Assembly (NCBI GenBank): GCA_023488435.1
Contig: JAMDCK010000036.1
Coordinates: 1 to 33,704 of the forward strand
Source: Actinomycetota bacterium
GTDB lineage: Bacteria; Actinomycetota; Coriobacteriia; Anaerosomatales; UBA912
Length of the DNA stretch: 33,704 nt
Direction: 5' to 3'
Shown here: in pieces, positions 23,712 through 30,944 of the stretch
How the letters are laid out: each line of letters starts with the position of its first letter
Numbering within the stretch: the first letter of the stretch is position 1
Translations under genes and position numbers: made by a program
Notes under the pieces: model-generated
What the model was told of the DNA's origin: nothing
Databases searched by the model: none
Seen by the model: only the letters and a program-made list of their open reading frames with translations

Positions 23712-25195
23712 CAGACCAACTCGAAGGTACACCCACGGCCCCGAAGCCTGATGTCCCGTTTGAAAGCCCAGGCGGCGCTGGGGTCAGACCGGCCGTTCCT
23801 TTCGCCACCCCTGACAGGCTGGCTCGCGCAAAGGAGCTGGTTCGCGCTTTGGCGGTGGCCCACACGAACTCGCAACTCTACCCGCTGGCGCATCCGCTGC
23901 TGACCGATTCCATCGACGATCTGGTCTCCGCCGTCGGGGAGATCGGGGCACTTGGATTCGACCAGGTGACCGTGAATCTATACAAGCGGACGGTTTTCGT
24001 TGAGAACCAGGTCTTCCCCGAAGAGAGCGTGACCTACCAAAAGCTTGTCGACGACTTCCTCGTCAGGGGCATCTCGGCAATCACGTTCCTCGACGGATTC
24101 TCCAGGAAAGACGCGAAGGCGCTTGTGAATCTGCTCGCCGAGACCTCAATACCCGATGCCGAGGCCGCGCGACGGCTCCTCGAGTCACAGGGGGCCACCG
24201 GTGTGACCGTCGCCGAGACGACCACACTCGACGGAACCGAAGGAGAGTCGCAGCAGCGAGCCAACAAAGTGAAAGCCCGGGAGGTTTACGACACGGGGCT
24301 CTCTGCAATGCGCGATGTCGAGACCAGGATGAAACTCGGGAAGGCGATCGAGACAGATCTCCTGCACGATTTCATCAGCTCCATGATGGAGAGCCTGTTC
24401 AGTGACCCCGCAGCTGTCCTCGGCCTTACGGCGATCAAGAGTCACGACGACTACACTTTGAACCATGCTATAAACGTGTGTATCCTTTCGCTTTCGCTGG
24501 GGGCGTCGTTTGATCTGGACGAGGATTCACTTAGGTCTCTGGGCCTTTCGGCATTGCTCTATGATATCGGCAAGGTGCATATTCCTGAGGATATCCTGAA
24601 TAAACCCGGCCCCCTGACCAGCGACGAGTGGGCTGTCGTCAAGGATCACACCGTGGAAGGCGCCGAGCTCCTCAAGCGCATCCAGCTAATCGATCACATG
24701 CCGATGGTCGTTGCCCACGAACACCACTTCCGACATGACATGCAGGGGTACCCTGATATCGGGCCCGGGGATGGTCAGCATCTGTTCAGCAAGATAGTCG
24801 CCCTGTGTGACGCATACGACGCTATGACGACGCGCCGACCTTTCCGTCGAGAAATCCGCCCGGACAAGGCGCTGGCCGTCCTCATGCAGGGACGCGGCAA
24901 GGCTTACGACCCCTCCGTCACCAAGGCATTCATCGCACTGCTGGGCATCTATCCGATGGGTGCGATAGTCCGCCTAGACGACGACTCGCTCGCTGTGGTC
25001 TTCAGGGTGAACAACGACGACCTACTGCACCCCCGCGTGAAGATCCTGGCCGATCCCGAAGGGCGCTGGTTGCCCGAGCCATCAACCGTGGATCTGCGGG
25101 TGGTCGACCCACAGACGGGCGAGCATGTCAGGGCCATCAAGGAGTGCATACCTGCAAGCGAAGCAGGTATCGATGATGCCTGGCAGTACCTCTAG
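23708..25195 (+). CDS. Degenerate HD-GYP ('YD-GYP') domain protein with shared N-terminal domain
   Basis: A 495-residue cytoplasmic protein. Residues 1-36 are a Pro-rich flexible tail, and residues about 40-172 are the domain shared with the preceding HEAT protein. A helical linker follows, then an HD-GYP-type domain (about 240-445). HD-GYP proteins hydrolyse cyclic di-GMP with a metal centre. Here the HD pair is Y285-D286 (LLYDIGK), the HHE is H339-H340-F341, and DGxGYP reads D344-M-Q-G-Y-P349. H253, H314 and D368 are retained. Loss of the HD histidine resembles the unconventional YN-GYP protein of Bdellovibrio. It could bind c-di-GMP without cutting it, or use an altered metal site. Residues 446-495 form a C-terminal beta tail. 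Coupled by ATGA to the HEAT gene. Confidence 0.88.
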   Translation: MTDQLEGTPTAPKPDVPFESPGGAGVRPAVPFATPDRLARAKELVRALAVAHTNSQLYPLAHPLLTDSIDDLVSAVGEIGALGFDQVTVNLYKRTVFVENQVFPEESVTYQKLVDDFLVRGISAITFLDGFSRKDAKALVNLLAETSIPDAEAARRLLESQGATGVTVAETTTLDGTEGESQQRANKVKAREVYDTGLSAMRDVETRMKLGKAIETDLLHDFISSMMESLFSDPAAVLGLTAIKSHDDYTLNHAINVCILSLSLGASFDLDEDSLRSLGLSALLYDIGKVHIPEDILNKPGPLTSDEWAVVKDHTVEGAELLKRIQLIDHMPMVVAHEHHFRHDMQGYPDIGPGDGQHLFSKIVALCDAYDAMTTRRPFRREIRPDKALAVLMQGRGKAYDPSVTKAFIALLGIYPMGAIVRLDDDSLAVVFRVNNDDLLHPRVKILADPEGRWLPEPSTVDLRVVDPQTGEHVRAIKECIPASEAGIDDAWQYL

Positions 25196-25205
25196 AGTGC
25201 TGGAA

Positions 25206-26450
25206 TCAGGATCCCGCCAAAGGATCGCCGAAGTGCCGCCAGTAGATCATCCAGAATGAAACGTTGCCGCTCATGTGGGGCGTGTATCGGTACAGGGTGT
25301 GTGTCGCCGCATTCGCCGGGCGAACCACGCTCCCGCTGATCCTGAGCTCTCCGCCAGGGGTGAAGCCCGCTGTGTTCCTGTCCAGGACGCGGGCTCCGTG
25401 CCAAATCTGTCTGCCGAAACCCTGGAACTGGGGCAACGTTCTACTGTCCATCTTCCCGCAGCCCATCGCCCAATCCAGGGCCCTTTGGTCGGGGTTTCTG
25501 CGGGACAACAAAGACTGCTCTTTCTGTAGAGTCGCCAGAATCACCTTAGGGCTGACGTTCCATGCCAGCGCAGCTTCCTCGATCATCTGGGCGGTGCTCA
25601 TCATCACTCCGGCATGATTGGGGGCCCGGAAGTCTGCGAGAATCCCGGTCTGGCGCTCTAGGAACTGCTGGATCTGAGCAGCATTCATCGAGCGCGACGC
25701 CCTGAAGTTCGCATCGGTGATTATCAAATCCGGCGAGAAGCCATCGGGGGAGACTACCGATCCCGATACAGCTTGAGCCGCTGCCGCCGCTGCAGCCTCT
25801 GCGGCAGCCTGCCTCATCAGCTGGGCCAGGTCTGCGCCGAGCGCCTCGGCTCTAGCCTCCTGCTCGGTGATGTCCTTCTCGATTCGCTCACGTGCGAGGT
25901 CCGCCTCCTCCTGGAGATCGACCAGCCGCTCTTCTCTGTCGCTCAGAGTATGCCGAAGCCATTCGCTCTCCACCCGTGCGATCCTCATGTCCCTCAGAAG
26001 GTGGGCATCGCGCTCATTGATCAGGGAGAGATACTTATAGCGGGCGAACAGATCCGCAAGGGATTCAGCTTGGAACAGCAGTGTGATGGTGCTTTCCCAC
26101 TCTCCTTGGTACAACTCGATCGCTCTGTCTACCAGCGCATTTTGTTTCTTGGCGAGTTCTGCATCAGCAACAGCTATCTGGGCTTCGACGTCGCTCACCT
26201 CGAGGCGCGCGGCCTCAAGTCTCTGCCCAATGCTCAGATACTCATTGATCTGCTGTTCTAGGGCGACCCTTGAGCGCTCGAGGGCATCACGCGCCGCTTG
26301 CTCCTCTGCACGCCTGGCTTCGATAGCAGCATTCGTCGATGCGCTGGCGCCTGGTTGGGCGAGACTGACGACGGGCGCAGTCCAAATCAGCGCAACTGTC
26401 AGTAGCGCCGTCAGAATACCGCTATGCGCCTTGGTGGAGAATGCCTGCAT
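25206..26450 (-). CDS. Secreted PcsB-type coiled-coil protein with C-terminal lysozyme-like domain
   Basis: A 414-residue exported protein, probably a peptidoglycan hydrolase. The signal peptide covers residues 1-31 (cleavage near SLAQ). A long coiled coil (about 38-228) follows and includes a PcsB-like segment (RAIELYQGEWESTITLLFQAESLADLFARYKYL, about 109-141). It ends in an Ala-rich linker. Residues about 255-412 form a compact domain with VSPKVILATLQKEQSLLSRR, WAMGCGKMD and GFGRQIWHGARVLDRNTAGF, resembling the lysozyme/glucosaminidase-like tail of some actinobacterial wall proteins. E311 of QKEQS is the likely catalytic acid. The start is ATG 26450, with AAGGAA eight bases upstream; an earlier in-frame start would bury the signal peptide. 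The convergent HD-GYP stop is only ten bases away. Confidence 0.8.
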   Translation of the reverse strand: MQAFSTKAHSGILTALLTVALIWTAPVVSLAQPGASASTNAAIEARRAEEQAARDALERSRVALEQQINEYLSIGQRLEAARLEVSDVEAQIAVADAELAKKQNALVDRAIELYQGEWESTITLLFQAESLADLFARYKYLSLINERDAHLLRDMRIARVESEWLRHTLSDREERLVDLQEEADLARERIEKDITEQEARAEALGADLAQLMRQAAAEAAAAAAAQAVSGSVVSPDGFSPDLIITDANFRASRSMNAAQIQQFLERQTGILADFRAPNHAGVMMSTAQMIEEAALAWNVSPKVILATLQKEQSLLSRRNPDQRALDWAMGCGKMDSRTLPQFQGFGRQIWHGARVLDRNTAGFTPGGELRISGSVVRPANAATHTLYRYTPHMSGNVSFWMIYWRHFGDPLAGS

Positions 26451-26473
26451 ACGATCGATTCCTTGCCTGAAAG

Positions 26474-26848
26474 CTATGTCTTCGATGAGCCGTCCGCAAA
26501 CAATGACAGCAGGAACGAAACGACGCTCACGACTATCCCTCCCAGGAACGCCGACCAAAAGCCGTCAATCGCGAATCCAATTCCGAGAAGGTCGCTGGAA
26601 ATCCAGGCTGCCGCCCAAAGGACAAAGGCGTTTATGAACAGCAAGCCTATGCCGAGGGTGAGGACGACGAAGCCGCACGTGAGAAAAGTCAGCAGCGGCC
26701 TGAGCGTGGCGTTGAGGAGTCCTAGCACGATCGCAGTGATGCCGAACGCGATGAAGGCGCTATCCCCTTCCACGGTGATCCCGGGCACCAGAAAAGCAGC
26801 AACCACCAAAGCAATCGCATTTATCAGCCAGCGAATCAGCAGGTGCAT
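26474..26848 (-). CDS. Phage holin family 4-type small membrane protein
   Basis: A 124-residue protein with four hydrophobic helices (about 4-23, 31-48, 55-80 and 94-117), matching the 'phage_holin_4' (YvlD-like) family of bacterial membrane proteins. Despite the family name, members are ordinary chromosomal genes of unknown function. FLVPGITVEG (19-28) and GLLNATLRPLL (43-53) are typical of the family. The start is ATG 26848, with GAGGTGGAAG upstream. An upstream in-frame ATG at 26929 would add a Cys-rich, unlikely N-terminus. It lies 23 bases before the coiled-coil hydrolase gene and is likely cotranscribed with it. No other phage genes are present. Confidence 0.88.
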   Translation of the reverse strand: MHLLIRWLINAIALVVAAFLVPGITVEGDSAFIAFGITAIVLGLLNATLRPLLTFLTCGFVVLTLGIGLLFINAFVLWAAAWISSDLLGIGFAIDGFWSAFLGGIVVSVVSFLLSLFADGSSKT

Positions 26849-26943
26849 CTTCCACCTCTCTGTCTCGAACAGCCTCCATACACATCCGCAACCGGACGAG
26901 CATAGATAAAATAGCACGTGTAGTGTCATGTAAGAAATGTTGT

Positions 26944-26957
26944 GCCTCGATCGAGGC
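26944..26957 (-). terminator. 14-bp palindrome downstream of tRNA-Asp
   Basis: GCCTCGATCGAGGC is a perfect palindrome 15 bases beyond the tRNA-Asp 3' end. As RNA it folds into a 5-bp stem with a GATC loop, followed on the minus strand by ACAACATTTCTT. It may be a weak terminator, or a binding site; evidence is slight. Confidence 0.3.
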
Positions 26958-26972
26958 TTGGCGTGAAGTGTG

Positions 26973-27049
26973 TGGCGGGAGTGACGGGGCTCGAACCCGC
27001 GACCTCTGGCTTGACAGGCCAGCGCTCTAACCGACTGAGCTACACCCCC
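26973..27049 (-). tRNA. tRNA-Asp (anticodon GTC)
   Basis: A 77-nt cloverleaf on the minus strand with an encoded CCA. The acceptor GGGGGTG pairs with CACTCCC (one G-U), the discriminator is G, the anticodon stem CTGGC/GCCAG encloses loop CTGTCAA, and the T-arm is GCGGG-TTCGAGC-CCCGT. Anticodon GTC reads aspartate codons. Confidence 0.97.
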
Positions 27050-27087
27050 GAGAGTTCGGGGTCTTCCCGAAGAAGACAGCGAACGGG

Positions 27088-27117
27088 ATTGTACATTGTT
27101 ACCGGCCTTGCTGTCCA
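27088..27117 (-). promoter_or_regulatory. Promoter for tRNA-Asp
   Basis: On the minus strand TGGACA (27117..27112), an 18-base spacer and TACAAT (27093..27088) lie about 38 bases before the tRNA 5' end. The leader can form a GTCTTC/GAAGAC stem-loop (27077..27061), perhaps a processing signal. Confidence 0.45.
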
Positions 27118-27257
27118 GCCAATCGGTTTCTTAGGGGAGTACAAGCATGCCCCAACGGCTTATCCGAGCGATTAGGGAGCCTACGCGACACCCATTGGGT
27201 ATCAATAGTTTAGACAGAACGCTTCCCATGGCGAGTCTCAATAACGGAGGTGGACCG

Positions 27258-27449
27258 ATGAAAGCTGTAATCGACAAGGACAGGTGTGTCGGCTGCGGCG
27301 AGTGCGAAGAGTACTGTCCCGAGGCATTCCGGGTCGACGAGTCGGGTATCGCAATCTTCTTTGCCGAGGAGATGGGTGCCGAACTGTACGGCACAATCAG
27401 GGACTGCGCAGACATCTGCCCGGTTGAAGCGATCATGATCGTGGGATAG
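27258..27449 (+). CDS. Monocluster [4Fe-4S] ferredoxin
   Basis: A 63-residue electron carrier. C10, C13 and C16 (CVGCGEC) together with C54 (ICP) supply the four cluster ligands. C20 and C50 are placed like the disulfide pair of Thermotoga maritima ferredoxin (C20/C43). The single-cluster pattern and acidic composition fit a low-potential carrier in an anaerobe. The start is ATG 27258 with CGGAGGTGG upstream. It is a lone plus-strand gene between minus-strand tRNA-Asp and tRNA-Val; its upstream 208 bases show no convincing plus-strand promoter. Confidence 0.93.
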   Translation: MKAVIDKDRCVGCGECEEYCPEAFRVDESGIAIFFAEEMGAELYGTIRDCADICPVEAIMIVG

Positions 27450-27495
27450 GTGCCCGTGATGATGACTCGTACACGATTGCCCGCGCAAGTGAGAG

Positions 27496-27570
27496 TGGTG
27501 GGCGATGAGGGATTTGAACCCCCGACTTCCTCCTTGTAAGGGAGGCACTCTCCCGCTGAGTTAATCGCCC
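27496..27570 (-). tRNA. tRNA-Val (anticodon TAC)
   Basis: A 75-nt cloverleaf on the minus strand with an encoded CCA. The acceptor GGGCGAT pairs with ATCGCCC, the discriminator is A, the anticodon stem CCTCC/GGAGG encloses loop CTTACAA, and the T-arm is GGGGG-TTCAAAT-CCCTC. It lies 27 bases downstream of carB on the same strand, with no separate promoter seen, so it may be cut from the carB transcript. Confidence 0.97.
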
Positions 27571-27597
27571 GTCTCGGCTAAGCGCATCTGTGACATC

Positions 27598-30500
27598 CTA
27601 CATCATCTCGGCATGATATTGCTGTAGCGACTTGACTCCGTCACAAGATGCCCGTCTAGCTGATATCCCATTCACCGCCGCCACCGCAGCAGCCGTGGTT
27701 GTGATATAGGGAACCTTGTATTTGATCGCAGCTCTTCTGATGTAGGAGTCGTCATACTCGCTGATCCTGCCGGCCGGCGTGTTGATGACGAGTTGGATTT
27801 CTCCGTTTTTGATCGCGTCCTCGATGTTCGGTCGCCCCTGATGCAGTTTCCTGATAACGGTCGCTGCGATTCCGTGCTCCGCCAGATACCCACAGGTACC
27901 TTCTGTTGACCGGATCTTGAACCCCAGTCGAACGAACTCTTGAGCAGCCGGAAGTATCAGCTCCCGATCACGCTCTGCAACCGTAATTAGCACGCATCCT
28001 TCCGTCGGAAGCTTGGCTCCAGCTGCTTCCTGAGACCGATGATACGCAAGACCAAAGCTGCTCCCCATACCGAGCACTTCACCAGTGGACCTCATCTCAG
28101 GTCCGAGCACAGGATCCACCTCGTGAAACATATTGAAGGGGAAGACCGCCTCTTTGACCCCGAAGTGCGGGAATGCTTTATGTACCGTGCTCGCGTCAGA
28201 CAGCCCGTCGCCCAACATGGCCCGAACCGCGAGTTTTACCATCTCTACACCGCAGACTTTGGACACTATCGGCACCGTCCTCGAAGCGCGAGGATTGGCC
28301 TCCAGAACGTAAAGCGTGTCCCCAGCGATCGCATACTGGACATTCATCAAGCCGACCACGTTGAGCTCTACTGCCATCTTACGAGTGTAGTCTTGGATGA
28401 GCGCAAGATTCTCGGCAGATATCGAGACCGGCGGAATGACGCAGGCCGAGTCCCCTGAGTGGATACCGGCATACTCGATGTGCTGCATGACGGCTGGCAC
28501 GTAGGCGAATAGGCCGTCGCAAACTGCATCGGCTTCACACTCGATGGCATTCTCGAGAAATCTATCGATCAACAGCGGATGGTCCGGCGTGATCTTGGCC
28601 GCCGACTCAACATAGCGCAGCAGCATGGACTCGTCGTGGACGATCTCCATCCCTCGTCCGCCTAACACGTAGCTTGGGCGGACCATGAGCGGGTATCCGA
28701 TGCGCCGAGCCACCGAAAGAGCCTCGTCTAGCGCATAAGCCATTCCGGCGGCAGGCATTGGAATGCCGAGCATCCCCATCATCTGGCGGAAACGCTCGCG
28801 GTCCTCGGCAAAATCTATGGCCTCAGGCGAAGTGCCGAGAATCGGTATCCCGGCTGCCTCAAGTTGGGCGGCTAGGTTCAGTGGAGTCTGCCCTCCGAAC
28901 TGAACGATGACCCCTTCGGGCTGCTCCTTCTCATAGATGGCGAGAACGTCTTCGAGAGTCAACGGCTCGAAGTAGAGTCGGTCGCAAGTATCGTAATCTG
29001 TCGACACGGTCTCGGGATTACAGTTGACCATGATCGTTTCGAAACCGAGTTCTTTGAAGGCGAAAGCCGCATGGACACAGCAGTAGTCGAATTCGATTCC
29101 CTGTCCTATTCGGTTGGGGCCACCTCCCAAGATCATGATTTTGCGCCGAGAACTCGTTTCTACGGCATCCACAGCGTTGTAAGTGGAGTAGTAGTAGTCT
29201 TTGCGGCCCTCGACGCCCGACACAGGAAGCGGCTGGAATCCCTGCGCGATTCCCAACGTCTTGCGCCGCTCTCGGATCGCGGCTTCATCGGCTCCTAGCA
29301 GCATTGCCAGGTATGCGTCAGAAAATCCGTCCTTCTTGGCCCTCTCAAGCAGATCGTCGGGAAGGACTGCTGGGCGCGAGCCAGAACCAGCGAGGCCCTT
29401 GGGGCCTGCAAAAGTCAGTATCTCGGTCTCCAGCTCGACGAGTTCGAGCATCTGCTCGATGAACCACCGCTTGACGAAGGTCTTTTCGTGGAGTCGATCG
29501 ACGGTAGCACCCTTCCGAAGCGCCTCATACATGATGAAGTGGCGCTCGCTGGAAGGATGCGTCAGCATGTCCACGAGCTCTTCTAGAGGTCGCTCGTGAA
29601 AGTCTTTGGCGAAACCGAGCCCATGCCTTCCAATCTCGAGCGAGCGAACAGCCTTGTTTAGGGCTTCCTTGTAGTTGCGCCCCACGGACATCACTTCGCC
29701 CACGGCCCGCATCTGCGTTCCAAGCTCATCGATCGCTCCGGGAAATTTCTCGAAGGCCCACCTGGCGAACTTCACCACGACGTAATCACCCGAAGGCGTG
29801 TACTTGTCGAGGGTTCCATCACGCCAATAGGGAATCTCATCCAGAGTCAGGCCGCAGGCTAACATTGCGCTTATCAGCGCGATCGGCAGTCCCGTGGCTT
29901 TACTTGCCAACGCCGAGGAGCGGGATGTGCGCGGGTTGATCTCAATGACCGTGATGCGACCCGTGGTTGGATCATGGGCAAGCTGGACATTCGTGCCGCC
30001 GATCACTCCTACCGCGTCGACGATGTCATAAGCGTGCTGTTGCAGACGTTGTTGCACGGCTGGCTCAATGGTAAGCATAGGGGCAGTGCACAGAGAGTCG
30101 CCCGTGTGGACTCCCATGGGGTCGACGTTCTCGATGAAACAGACTGTGATTTTCTTGCCGGTGGAGTCCCGAATTATCTCGAGTTCAAGCTCTTCCCATC
30201 CCAGCACCGACTCTTCGATTAGTATCTGGCCCACTCGGCTGGCGTGGATGCCACGAGCAGCTATAGTTCGGAGCTCCTCGATGTTGTATGCCAGCCCGCC
30301 TCCGGTTCCACCCATTGTGAAAGCCGGACGAACCACCACCGGATAGCCTAGGTCGGCTGCAATGAGTTCAGCGTCTTTGACTGTTGTCACGACGGTGCTC
30401 TTAGGCATGTCGATACCGAGCGCATCCATCGTTTGCTTGAAGATCAGTCGATCTTCACCCCGCTGTATCGCATCCTCGCTGATGCCGATGATCTTGACGT

Positions 30501-30834
30501 TATAGCGATCGAGCACCCCGGATTGAGCCAGTTCCGCTGACAAGTTCAGAGCCGTCTGACCACCTAGGTTCGGTAAGAGGGCGTCCGGGCGTTCTTTTTC
30601 GATTATCTGTGTGATCGTCTCCACGTTGAGTGGCTCGATGTATGTGGCATCAGCCATGATCGGGTCTGTCATTATCGTCGCAGGGTTGGAGTTGACCAGC
30701 ACGATTTCATACCCCAACGACCGCAGAGCTTTACACGCCTGAGTCCCCGAGTAGTCGAATTCACATGCTTGGCCGATGATGATCGGGCCAGACCCGATGA
30801 TCAGCACCTTCTTGACATCGTCTCGGCGCGGCAT
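27598..30834 (-). CDS. carB: Carbamoyl-phosphate synthase large subunit
   Basis: Makes carbamoyl phosphate from bicarbonate, ammonia and two ATP for pyrimidine and arginine synthesis. The 1078-residue length is normal. The N-terminal carboxyphosphate half (about 1-400) opens with KKVLIIGSGPIIIGQACEFDYSGTQA and has an ATP-grasp with VVRPAFTMGGTGGG and EINPRTSRSSALASKATG. An oligomerisation region follows. The second, carbamoyl-phosphate half opens with KIMILGGGPNRIGQGIEFDYCC and contains LMVRPSYVLGGRGM and LEANPRASRTVPIVSK. The C-terminal MGS-like regulatory domain (about 935-1078) has GFKIRSTEGTCGYLAEHGI. The small subunit carA, often adjacent, is not next to it. The ATG at 30834 has GAGAGGGG upstream. 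A small CTCAA-GATT-TTGAG inverted repeat (30846-30859) sits in the leader. Confidence 0.97.
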   Translation of the reverse strand: MPRRDDVKKVLIIGSGPIIIGQACEFDYSGTQACKALRSLGYEIVLVNSNPATIMTDPIMADATYIEPLNVETITQIIEKERPDALLPNLGGQTALNLSAELAQSGVLDRYNVKIIGISEDAIQRGEDRLIFKQTMDALGIDMPKSTVVTTVKDAELIAADLGYPVVVRPAFTMGGTGGGLAYNIEELRTIAARGIHASRVGQILIEESVLGWEELELEIIRDSTGKKITVCFIENVDPMGVHTGDSLCTAPMLTIEPAVQQRLQQHAYDIVDAVGVIGGTNVQLAHDPTTGRITVIEINPRTSRSSALASKATGLPIALISAMLACGLTLDEIPYWRDGTLDKYTPSGDYVVVKFARWAFEKFPGAIDELGTQMRAVGEVMSVGRNYKEALNKAVRSLEIGRHGLGFAKDFHERPLEELVDMLTHPSSERHFIMYEALRKGATVDRLHEKTFVKRWFIEQMLELVELETEILTFAGPKGLAGSGSRPAVLPDDLLERAKKDGFSDAYLAMLLGADEAAIRERRKTLGIAQGFQPLPVSGVEGRKDYYYSTYNAVDAVETSSRRKIMILGGGPNRIGQGIEFDYCCVHAAFAFKELGFETIMVNCNPETVSTDYDTCDRLYFEPLTLEDVLAIYEKEQPEGVIVQFGGQTPLNLAAQLEAAGIPILGTSPEAIDFAEDRERFRQMMGMLGIPMPAAGMAYALDEALSVARRIGYPLMVRPSYVLGGRGMEIVHDESMLLRYVESAAKITPDHPLLIDRFLENAIECEADAVCDGLFAYVPAVMQHIEYAGIHSGDSACVIPPVSISAENLALIQDYTRKMAVELNVVGLMNVQYAIAGDTLYVLEANPRASRTVPIVSKVCGVEMVKLAVRAMLGDGLSDASTVHKAFPHFGVKEAVFPFNMFHEVDPVLGPEMRSTGEVLGMGSSFGLAYHRSQEAAGAKLPTEGCVLITVAERDRELILPAAQEFVRLGFKIRSTEGTCGYLAEHGIAATVIRKLHQGRPNIEDAIKNGEIQLVINTPAGRISEYDDSYIRRAAIKYKVPYITTTAAAVAAVNGISARRASCDGVKSLQQYHAEMM

Positions 30835-30944
30835 TGAGCCCCTCTCTCAAGATTTTGAGTCCTGTTTGATTGTAATGCTTCCAGTCAGCAAGAAATAGCC
30901 TCAGATCAATGCTGCGGATATGCCAAGGCCCTACACTAAGACTT

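Noticed and set aside
26474-26848. Prophage remnant suggested by the holin-like protein
   Set aside because: The family is chromosomal despite its name, and no integrase, capsid, tail or lysis genes are nearby; the tRNA-Asp beside it shows no attachment-site duplication.
27598-30834. Rearranged or split carbamoyl-phosphate synthase because carA is absent next to it
   Set aside because: carB is full length with both halves and the regulatory domain; carA is often located elsewhere.
30846-30859. CTCAA-GATT-TTGAG inverted repeat before carB as a pyrimidine-control hairpin
   Set aside because: A 5-bp stem is too weak, and no PyrR-type anti-terminator or U-tract is present.
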